Origin: Isoetes taiwanensis
Taxonomy: Eukaryota > Streptophyta > Lycopodiopsida > Isoetales > Isoetaceae
NCBI GenBank assembly: GCA_021234155.1
Contig: JAJEKV010000006.1
Coordinates: 23,499,568-23,563,567, forward strand
DNA length: 64,000 nucleotides
Direction of reading: 5' to 3'
Of the stretch, positions 55,029 to 64,000 are shown piece by piece (position 1 is the first letter of the stretch; each line of letters begins with the position of its first letter). The position numbers and the translations under genes were made by a program. The notes beneath the pieces were generated by a model. It was not told the DNA's origin, did no database searches, and saw only the letters and a program-made list of their open reading frames with translations.

Positions 55029-55983
55029 TTAGTCCTTCTTTTTGGCAGCAAGTTTGGCAATTTTGAGCAATGTCTCCTTTGTCATTTCACATATGCTTTG
55101 AGTCATTGCAGCTATGGACTCTGCAATTTTCAGACTGCTTGCAGACCTTATTGTTTCCAATTCCTTGACTAACTCAATTTTTCTTGCACTTTCTTCTTTC
55201 AGGAAATCTAATTTCTTCACCTCAGTGTCCCCAAATGTGCTTGCCATCTGTGATATTCCCATTGCAATGTCCTCATCTATCTGCAACCTGGACTTCTTTC
55301 TACTTGTAGGTTTTCCACAAACTCCAGGCTGATTACATGCAGCTGATCTAGGACTTGAAGAATCTGTCTGGTTTCCAGTTGGTGTCCTATTGATTGGAAT
55401 TTCTGACATCACTGGACTGCTCGGATTTCCCGTGTTTACATTATTGTTTGAATTGGGTAGATCATCAAAGTGGTCTTCAAATCTTTTGCATCTGTTCCAA
55501 CAGTTTTCAAAGAAAGTGTCATTCATGAAAGATTACGAGTAATTTGTATGCAGGTCTGTAGCCTCGAAAGCTTCATTCCCAAATTCACCATCATCACCAA
55601 AGCACACGGTATTGGATTATCACGAGGTAACACCATATTTAACCTCTTCCATTCTGTCATACCACTGCCAAGTTGATGGTTCAGAACCCGTATGGCTACA
55701 AGCTTCCTTCTCATCTTTAAATTTAGCTTGGGAGCTTGCAGCTTATCCCATTTATTCTTTAGTTGTCTCGGCTCCACTAAACCCCAACAAAGGGCTGCAA
55801 TTTGATCATAATTTCCCTCCATTGTGTCTTTGGGAGGTTGAGGGTGCCATTGGTTACCAATTTCATCTCGTTCAAGAGATTGAGGAATGTGGAGACACCT
55901 TGATCATCCATTGCACGGGGAGACTTCCTATTCTTTGTGTCTATCACTTTCGAATTTTCCTTCTCATGCACAACAAGAGCCAA
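55029..55983 (-). pseudogene. MYB/SANT-like DNA-binding protein, frameshifted
   Basis: From 55983 the minus strand gives an N-terminus with STFLNLLNEMKLVTNGTLNL and QWREIMIKLQPF. A second frame (from 55822) continues EPRQLKNKWDKLQ. A third gives STWQWYDRMEEVKYGV. This is the trihelix-like MYB/SANT domain known from plant Harbinger-associated proteins and related regulators. The ORF 55029-55526 supplies a Ser/Asn-rich linker, a basic patch (KPTSRKKSRLQ) and a long helical C-terminus (LKEESARKIELVKELETIRS). Two frameshifts make a pseudogene likely, although introns cannot be ruled out. No Harbinger transposase was seen nearby. Confidence 0.5.
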
Positions 55984-56229
55984 AAGCGGTCGGTTTCAAA
56001 AGATTCACTCACAATATCGAGAGGATGCCAATTTCGCTCCAATACACGCTTGGATCTCTTTTCCTTTGGCATTTGTCTTGAAGATGGAATTGGCTCGAAT
56101 TAGTCTCCAAATGCACATCCATGGAGATCCGGCTGTCATTTTCCGGGTCCTTCTTGGTGCCATTTTTTTCAACCCAGGGGAGGCCGAAAGGCTTGCGCGG
56201 TTGGCGGCAAAAGCGATCGAGAGGCCTTA

Positions 56230-58480
56230 GACATCCGAATCCAAATAATTGATTGGGAATAAGGACGACTTAAAATGAAATTGAGGATCAAAACTTAATG
56301 TATGAATGCACAAAAACGAGAATGCAAATCGTGTGTAATGTCGATGAATACGGATCGTGTCGGCTAATTGCGGAGAAATTGGATACTCGGAGCAAGAATT
56401 AGCGGCCTTGAAGATCAAGAAGCGAGGAAAATGGCGCCCGGTTTTGAAAAGGTGGGGAAACATTTCGGGCGGTTTTTTTGAAAATTAAGGCTAATTGTTT
56501 GGTTAGTGGGCAGAAAACGCCCTAATGGTCATTAGGGGCGAATCATCTCGAGGTGAGAGTTGGGTTTTCCACTCTCACCCATCTCTCATCTCTCGTATTT
56601 TCTCATTATTCTCTCGTCATCTCTAAAGTCGACATGTGGCCAGCGCATCTCTCTCTCCCTCCCTCCCCCCCTCCCTCCCTCCCTCCCTCCCTCTCTCTCT
56701 CTCTCATTCATTTAAGCGGGAGAGTCAAAATAGGCTAAAAACCAGCTACTTTCGAACCTTTTTTTTTTTGGGGGAAGGGGGAGGGGAGGGCAGGGAACAA
56801 CTAACTTGAGACACTATACCATGCTTTAACCTCTAATGTTCACATTGTACCTATTTTTTGTGTTCAAAATACTTCTCTAAGATAGATTTGGCGGCGTCAT
56901 AGTACTGACATTTACACAACAGTCCCTGTTTGATTGGAGTTAGCATTTAACTACTTATATGCGGGCATATATTTACTAGTTATAGCATTAAGGTGAGAAT
57001 TTTATTTACATCCTTTGACTATCTATGCATGTATGTACAAGAAAAAACTACACAGAGCTTATATTATTCATGCCTTGTAGCTCTGCATTGGTATTCCATC
57101 ATGTTAGGGCATTTTCTTTTGTCTAGTGAGAGTACTGCCTAGTACAAGTCTTCTAGTGATAGCAATTGACTTAACATATGATGTTGTTGGTCCTGTCTTA
57201 TAATTGGTTGCGCCTTTGAGATCACAAACCCTTCAAACAATAAAGCATCATTTTCTCAACAAAGAACTTCTTAGATAATCGTGTAGGGATTCTTTCAAGT
57301 CATCTGAACTCCTCAATATCGACTCGTCTTCTAATGTGACACTAGATAAAGTCGTTCACTATTTTTTTTTGCCTTGCAGCCTTAAAGAAGAATCTTGAAC
57401 ATTTATCTGCTTACTTAAGCCATGTTAACCCACTTTTCTGTTTGGCATAACTTGAACTGCCTCTTTACTTTTAATTTCATCAAATGCTTTTCCTTTCCAC
57501 GCCACCATCGGATCCCCTTGCTCTCAATGATATAAGTAGTGCATACAACATATCAAATCATTCCTTCCTCTTGCACTTTTGATTTGCCCCAGAGATTCGC
57601 AAAGTTTTTTATGTTTGCTAATGCAACTATGAGGGCTTTTAACAATATTGCATCTAAAAGTGTTATGCCACAATTATTTGCATTGTTCCCAAACATCGAT
57701 TCCTTCATATATCTAGTGTTTAGCTTTAAGACTGTGTTCAAGGATTTTTTCCTAGTTTTTTTGGCCTAATGTCACTTGGAAGCTATGTCTAAATATTGCA
57801 TTCTCAATCACATCTGATCTATGGAGATTCAAGAAAGGCCTTGCAATTCCTATAGTACCTATCATAAGCTCTATCTTGTCCTACCCAGTACATCATGTAA
57901 ATTCCATGTCCCCATCTAGCTTAACAAAGCCACATTCATTCAACATCATATACCATCATATCTTCTCAAAGCCACTTATATTTAAATGTTGCACCTCAAG
58001 TCTAAGCATCAACCAAGGGTCATCAAAGTTATTTATTTCATGTGTCATAATGCACCTCTCCATCTAGGATTGTTATGGGAAAGGATAAGATTCTAAGTTC
58101 CATGTAATTTATGTATATGAACAGCAAGCCATTTCGCGGCATAACACATGGCTTGCAGCTAATGTATCTTACCATGCATTATGCCAGCTCTTGCCCATCT
58201 TCATCTGTGTAAACTGTGAGTGAGGTTAGGAACATAAGAAGCAAATTAGGAAAAATAGACTCTCCTCCGATTATTTATTTCCATTATAAACAGCATGTAA
58301 AAGTGAAATAAGGTATGAGTTACAAGTAACATGAAATGTCGAGGTAAGGGGCCCTTTCTAGCACCTCAATGACCAAGAAGATTTCAGAGCAAACTGACAG
58401 CAACATGGTTTCCATGACATATTAAGAGCGATACAACTGTAGAAAGAGGAAAAGGTTCAAAGCTTCTCCATAAAGTGCAA
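56230..58480. other. No gene recognised; CCCT-rich microsatellite
   Basis: A (CCCT)n/(CT)n tract lies at about 56647-56706. The rest is AT-rich with short unsupported ORFs. Confidence 0.4.
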
Positions 58481-61430
58481 GAAAGAGGGTGAAAAGGCTC
58501 TATAGGCAACTGAATCGTAGGCATATAGCAAAGTGACTCACTACTGAGTGGTAGCATACAGGCATGAAGCGGGCCATGGAGGGAAACAAGTTCACTAACA
58601 AGTTGAGGTATAAGCACGTCGAGACACATAGGAAGTTGAGAGGTCTCTTGGGAGGAAGGAAGAAGGCAAAGGAGGACCGCGATGGATGCTTAAGTGCTGA
58701 GAGTAAAAGAATGAAGGATTTCGGTTAATAATTGCAGGTTCTTCATTTACATAAACATGTAGCCATACACCGAGGCTCGAAGTCGCTGAGACTATATCCC
58801 TATCGGACTGACCCACTAGCTAATATGGGATTTCTCAAGATTTTACCTTGACAATGAGAACAATAAGTAGGGTCTATGGTGTTAATACCAAAGGTTTGGG
58901 ATGCAATCGGGGCCGTTCAAATACTAGCGGCCAAGATTCATTTCGTCCAGAAAAAGTGCAACGAAAAGTGCGATCGTGGTATTTATCAACCACTGTCATG
59001 TTTGAACAAAAAAAAATACAAGAGGTTTTTGTGGACTTAACGAATTTTTGAGTGAGTGTCATGTTAAAACCACATTGAGAGAAAAAATACACGGAGTTTT
59101 TTAAATTTCATGCTGGTTTAAACATGACGGTGGTTGTTAAATAAGGCGCTCGCGAAAAGTGTTTGGTAACTGCAAAAAGCGTTTGGTAAAAGAATATGCG
59201 CAAGGATCAGCTATGGCTATATGATGCATTGCCCCCACACAACAAGCACGGCGAGCTTTGCCAGAAACTTTCCGGGTCTGATTTTTTCTTTAGAAAGCAA
59301 GATCTCTTCTGTTGCTAGTCATCTGGTAGATTTGCAGCTTTTTGTTTTTGGTCGATTCTTCGCATATAGAGTCTGTTTTTGCTTTGGTTTGTAGTTCGAA
59401 TTTTGCTCTTTCTTTTGAGCTGGTGAGAATGGGTTAGGACTTAGATACTTTAGCTTTGAGCTTGGTTGGATTTCTGATAGTGTCTATGTTGGATGATCTG
59501 TGGGTTTGAGCATTTCAAGGGAAGTTTTTACTTTGCGATGGATGTGCATACGCAAGTGGGGAAGTATGAGCTAGGCCGCTTGTTAGGAACCGGCACATTT
59601 GCAAAGGTTAGATTGGCAAGAAACATAGAAACAGGGGAGCATGTGGCAGTGAAAGTTCTAGACAAAGACAAGGTGCTTAAGCACAAAATGGTGGAGCAGA
59701 TCAAACGAGAAATTTCCACCATGAGACTAGTTCGGCATCCTAACGTAGTCCATCTCCATGAGGTCCTTGCAAGCAGGACCAAAATCTACTTAGTTATGGA
59801 GTATGTCACCGGAGGTGAGCTGTTTAACAAAATAGTGGAAAAGACAATGCTTCCCGAAGATGAGGCAAGAAAGTATTTCCAGCAGCTCATTGATGCTGTG
59901 CAGTACTGCCATAGCTGCTCTGTTTTCCACAGAGATCTAAAACCTGAAAATTTACTGTTAGATTCAGAGGGCAACTTAAAAATTTCTGACTTTGGTCTGA
60001 GTGCCCTGCCTGAGCAATTAAGGGCAGATGGATTGCTGCATACTACATGTGGCACTCCAAATTATGTAGCACCAGAGGTGATTTATAGCGGGGGTTATGA
60101 TGGGGCCAAGGCAGATCTATGGTCATGTGGTGTTATTTTGTTTGTTCTCATGTCTGGCTGTATGCCTTTTTATGAGACAAACATGCCTGCCCTGTATAGG
60201 AAGATCTTGAGAGCAGAATATAAGTTCCCTACATGGTTTGGTGCTGAGGCTCGCCATCTCATCTCTCAGATTTTGCAGCCTGATCCTGCTTTGCGTATTA
60301 CCTTTAATCAGATTTTGGAAGATCCCTGGTTTAAACAAGGCTATGTTCCTCCCAAGTTCTACTCTGGAGAACTTATTGATACTCAGGATGTGGAGAATGT
60401 TTTTAACCTTGAACATCTTGTTACAGAATCAAAAGATTGCAAGCCTGTTGTTATCAATGCCTTTGAATTCTTATCCATGTCTCCTGGTCTCGATCTGTCT
60501 GGCCTTTTTGAGAAGCAGAAGGAAGAGCCAATCAAACAAGAAGCTAGATTCACTTCTGTTTCTCCAGTTGGAGAAATCATAACAAAAATTGAAGAAACAG
60601 TGAAGCCCCTTGGGTTTCTGGTTTATAAGCAGAAATTCAGGCTCAGGTTACATGCATGTAAGAGTGGAAAAAGGGGTCATCTTTCTGTTGCAACAGAGAT
60701 CTTTGAGGTAGCGCCATCTGTGTTTATTTTGGAGTTCAGAAAAGCTGGAGGAGATAACTTGGAATACAAATCCTTCTATAAGAGTTTGTCCCTGGGTCTG
60801 AAGGACATAGTTTGGAACTGGGAAGCCAGCCTTTAGACAAATCTGTCCTTGTAATATATGTGTACCATAATTTTTACTTCACTACTGCATCAGCTTGGAA
60901 TTAAATACATCCTATTAGCTCAACTATTTCTCCTCCACCACTGTCTTTAACAGTTCATTCCGAAAGGCATCAAGTAATGGCATGAGGAAATTGAATACTG
61001 ATCATTCATTTAAATAATTCATTCAACGTGAATTGGCAAAATAATGTGAATAGCAAATGGATTCATCTGTAATCCTGTGAGAAGGAAAAAAAACTCAACC
61101 AAATTTCAATAGGAACAAATTCAACCGGAGATTGATTATCAGCTAAATAGTCTGAAGGAAATTTCTATTTCCAATATAGTTTAAAACCAAACATGTAGCA
61201 AGTAGCTGATTGATCCACCACATGAAGTTGTAAATCTTTTCAATTCATGACTATTGTTTTTATCATTCGCTTTCGACAAACGGCTGTTTGAAGCAACAGG
61301 TACAACAGACAGCATATGCCCCATGGCCAACCATATTGGAGAATTACTTTGTCCTTTCATATCCACTTGAGGATAGGAACATACATATACTCCATAATTA
61401 GCCTCCATCACATAACAGATTCATTGAACA
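58480..61430 (+). repeat. Direct repeat block B containing a CIPK gene
   Basis: This is the partner of 28620-31140, with the same order of upstream, coding and downstream landmarks. The leader is longer here: the stretch 58630-59180 has no obvious match in block A and may have been inserted or lost. Confidence 0.75.
59493..60836 (+). CDS. CIPK: CBL-interacting protein kinase (CIPK / SnRK3), copy B
   Basis: An intact 447-codon intronless ORF, aligned to copy A without gaps. It keeps LGTGTFAKV, VAVK, HRDLKPEN, DFG and APE, and the canonical activation segment TTCGTPNYVAPEV, which copy A has changed. The NAF/FISL motif INAFEFLSMSPGLDLSGLF is identical in both, so binding to CBL sensors is expected. 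Differences cluster in the activation-loop exit (IYSGG versus ILSRG), residues 221-255, and the linker after NAF (KQKEEPIKQ versus KQQDEPFKQ). The Met at 59538 is the likelier start. The family phosphorylates ion channels, transporters and other targets at membranes in calcium signalling; the specific target cannot be told. Confidence 0.93.
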   Translation: MICGFEHFKGSFYFAMDVHTQVGKYELGRLLGTGTFAKVRLARNIETGEHVAVKVLDKDKVLKHKMVEQIKREISTMRLVRHPNVVHLHEVLASRTKIYLVMEYVTGGELFNKIVEKTMLPEDEARKYFQQLIDAVQYCHSCSVFHRDLKPENLLLDSEGNLKISDFGLSALPEQLRADGLLHTTCGTPNYVAPEVIYSGGYDGAKADLWSCGVILFVLMSGCMPFYETNMPALYRKILRAEYKFPTWFGAEARHLISQILQPDPALRITFNQILEDPWFKQGYVPPKFYSGELIDTQDVENVFNLEHLVTESKDCKPVVINAFEFLSMSPGLDLSGLFEKQKEEPIKQEARFTSVSPVGEIITKIEETVKPLGFLVYKQKFRLRLHACKSGKRGHLSVATEIFEVAPSVFILEFRKAGGDNLEYKSFYKSLSLGLKDIVWNWEASL

Positions 61431-64000
61431 CAACATAGTAGTGGGGCACAACCTCTCAACTTATGGCCAAGAATAGCCATATTCTGCACCCCATAGCCCA
61501 CCACATAAGCAATGTTTTCACCAATGTATGTTTCAACTTGTGTAGGTTGTAGGACTTTTGCTGCGCCTATCATTCATGGAAAAAGAAACTGTTGTATATT
61601 AGGGCATATATAATAGTTTGAGTCTCACCATGCATGAGTGAAAATTGAATTGATGGTGTAATACATGCATAACTTAGAAAGGCGTCAAAGTATGGGAAGG
61701 ATGTTGTTCTTATAACTGCAAATTGCATGCATCTTTAAACACAACCAAGTCAATAAATTTGAATACATGCGAATAAAATGCACCACACTTATTTTTGTGG
61801 ATTCTCGTTCTGCATAATTGAGGGTTGGTTTAGCTAGGTGATTGAGTTCCTTTATATGGACATGCTATATAGGAGGAATTGGAGCAGCACCCACAATCAA
61901 GATTGGTATATTGAGCGTCTCATATATTATTTGGTCTCTATGGACATTAAACTATTCTTCTCCTTTCCCTGCTCTTCTTCTCCTCCTATAGCTAGTTCGT
62001 CTTGACGGATGTTAAAAATGCTCTTTTTCTGGTTCTTCCTTACATGTTTTAGCTAGTTTGTCCACTCGTTGTAAGTTTTGGTGCATGTTAAGGCTGCCCT
62101 TCCTCTTCTTCTCCGTATACTTTGTTCTTGGTGGATTTAAAAAAAAAACTTATTTTCACTACATACTTATGTACAAAATTGAGGTGGTTATGGCTCCTCT
62201 TCCTTCTTGCTCCATATATTTTTATTCTGTCCAATAGATCATCTGATCTTTGTATAGGAAAATAACAGTTGGGATGCCATTCTAGCATGAAGAGTGGGGC
62301 TCCGAAACATGTGCCAGAATGACAAACCAGTTGTGGTTCCCACTAAGCTACATATGGCATTGGTGTGCAAGGATTAGGAAATGTAACCATATCCTTATCT
62401 TCCAGAGACATCCATTTAGATAATGCTTCATATGTGCCAGACCTAGAAGTGAAATTAATTTCTGTCTCTAAGATGGATGATGTATGTTGTATGCTACCTC
62501 TGGAGGAGGTGGATGCATCGTAAAAATAAGGCAAAAAAGTTTGAACACATAAACCTCTAATGTAGATCGCCGTAAATGCAACAAGTTTGTGTTTCATATG
62601 TTCATGCCATGTAAAAAGAAGCTCCTTTAAGTGGAAAATGTATATATACAGAAATATTATTCGTTTACCCCCACGCTTAGTGATCATTTTGGACACTGCT
62701 AATAATCTTGTTGTTCTTGATTATGACGGTACATGAGTTCTTGGGTTGTGTGGTATTGTTCTTATAAACAAATAATTATGTGGAGTGTAATGTAGAGGAC
62801 AAGATGGAAATGGAATGAATGACAGACAATAGCAAGGATTCATGTTTTGTCCATTTGGACAACAATCAAGTGTAAGTTCCCGTAAGATAATATGTAAACG
62901 GATTAGGCGAGATGGACGGGGGTCAGTTTCGAGCACAAGAAACGAGAGTATATGGCAACAGCTTCCATCTTGTATACATACAAATCCATGCAAGGTGAAG
63001 ATGGTGAAGCCCAACCCTATCAGCATACACCTACCGATTGGGAGCTGGATCAAGGCTTCGCCAGTAACAAAATACTGGTCAAATTCAAGAAAAGATGACA
63101 AATGTAGAAGGACTTGTAGAGAGACAGCCATTGAACCATGATAAAATAAAAGGAGGTCAAGGGGTACATGAATGTCAGTGTCATAGAGCTATTTTTCTTC
63201 TTACAAACTTGGGATGTTAAAAAAGAATGACTCACGTAGCCTAGCAAGCCTGTTTAGTTTGCCCATCAAGGAATAGGTCTACCAATAAGTCTCAAGCACA
63301 CATCACTAATAAAATGGTTGCAGTTCTTCACAGTCAAGCAATAAGAACCCAATTAAAGTTTCCAGCAAGGTCCTCAATGAACTCCCTAAAAAGGCATTTA
63401 GATCAGTTGTGCCTATTTAAAGCATTTTTTCTGTACATCAGACCCAGAAAATTGCACATTTCTACCTCAAACATGCCACTGAAAGCATTATCATGTGCAT
63501 CATATCCATACTCTACTTCATGAGCTATAGCCATCACATGAGCAACACTGTTAGTCAAAGTACTAAAGGCCTAGGAAACAAAATGTTACATGAAATTCCA
63601 TAATTTTTTGCATCAACCTAGAATGATAAATACTCACATAACCATTGAAGAGAGTCGGGTCATAAACATTAATGCTAGTAGTTGAGAGTGAAGAAGAGCT
63701 GCTATTTACACTTGCCACATTAATCTCTTCTCCACCAAAACCCTCATTTGAACTCTGTAGAACCTGCTACATGCGCAAAATAAGAAACATGCTCTAGTGA
63801 TTCAAGTTTGTACCTAAGGACTATTTTGTATGACCTCTTTATTCAGGTTGTGAAGCTCGTTCATAGCTTGGTAAGCTATGCCAAAAATCTTGGTATGCTA
63901 GTTTGTCAGTGCCAAAAATACCCAAAATTGCTAATGCCCAAATCTGGCAAAATGTCAAAATATGAGCTGCTAGAAATTTTAGAAAACAATGCAAGATTTG
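61431..64000. other. No gene recognised
   Basis: Several ORFs of 60-136 codons occur (largest 62721-63131 minus, 62842-63141 plus, overlapping each other). None shows a known domain or consistent exon borders, and I see no repeat or element terminus. Confidence 0.4.

Noticed and set aside
55523-56230. Plus-strand ORFs of 97-163 codons
   Set aside because: They are antisense shadows of the MYB/SANT-like coding region and resemble no protein.
62721-63141. Overlapping minus (136 aa) and plus (99 aa) ORFs
   Set aside because: They overlap on opposite strands, show no recognisable domain, and have no consistent splice borders.

Overview
The window looks like a repeat-rich nuclear segment from a land plant. 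The evidence is two intronless CBL-interacting protein kinase (CIPK) genes, LTR retrotransposons with initiator-Met-tRNA primer sites, a chromodomain integrase, a truncated LINE, and GT-AG exon-like blocks. A decayed DDE-type transposase at 8.7-11.0 kb belongs to a family I associate from memory with mosses, lycophytes, ferns and some animals rather than flowering plants. A spore-bearing plant such as a fern is therefore my best guess, held weakly. Nothing here looks bacterial or organellar.

Layout. 1-6.8 kb: mostly non-coding, with a ~31-bp tandem array of perfect palindromes (1289-1453) and a weak spliced-gene candidate near 4.6-5.3 kb. 7.0-8.3 kb: a broken copy of an unrecognised protein gene, repeated at 21.7-23.1 kb. 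8.7-11.0 kb: the transposase remnant. 11.78-26.83 kb: one large minus-strand Ty3/gypsy chromovirus with ~1.6-kb LTRs, PBS, polypurine tract and a probable 5-bp target duplication. It has a very long leader holding extra unrecognised ORFs, and a ~2-kb foldback of LTR sequence splits gag from pol. 28.6-31.1 kb and 58.5-61.4 kb: directly repeated blocks, each with one intact CIPK gene. 32.95-33.5 kb: an unrecognised ORF.

34.9-41.9 kb: a plus-strand Ty3/gypsy element with the unusual order protease - RNase H - RT - integrase. It is broken by a poly(A) retroposon inside RNase H and by a 5'-truncated LINE inside RT. 43.71-44.23 kb: a miniature LTR retrotransposon (TRIM) whose LTRs contain a nearly complete tRNA-like sequence with A and B boxes; this is the most unusual object in the window. 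44.8-47.1 kb: two copia gag-protease remnants facing each other. 47.83 kb: a strong hairpin resembling a Helitron end. 49.6-52.3 kb: exons of a probable spliced minus-strand gene of unknown function. 54.6 kb: a (CT)71 microsatellite. 55.0-56.0 kb: a frameshifted MYB/SANT-like gene.

Only the two CIPK genes look intact. Their products are expected to be calcium-signalling kinases activated by CBL calcium sensors. Nearly everything else is mobile DNA at different stages of decay, with clear nesting. Short direct duplications (17-105 bp) recur across the whole window.
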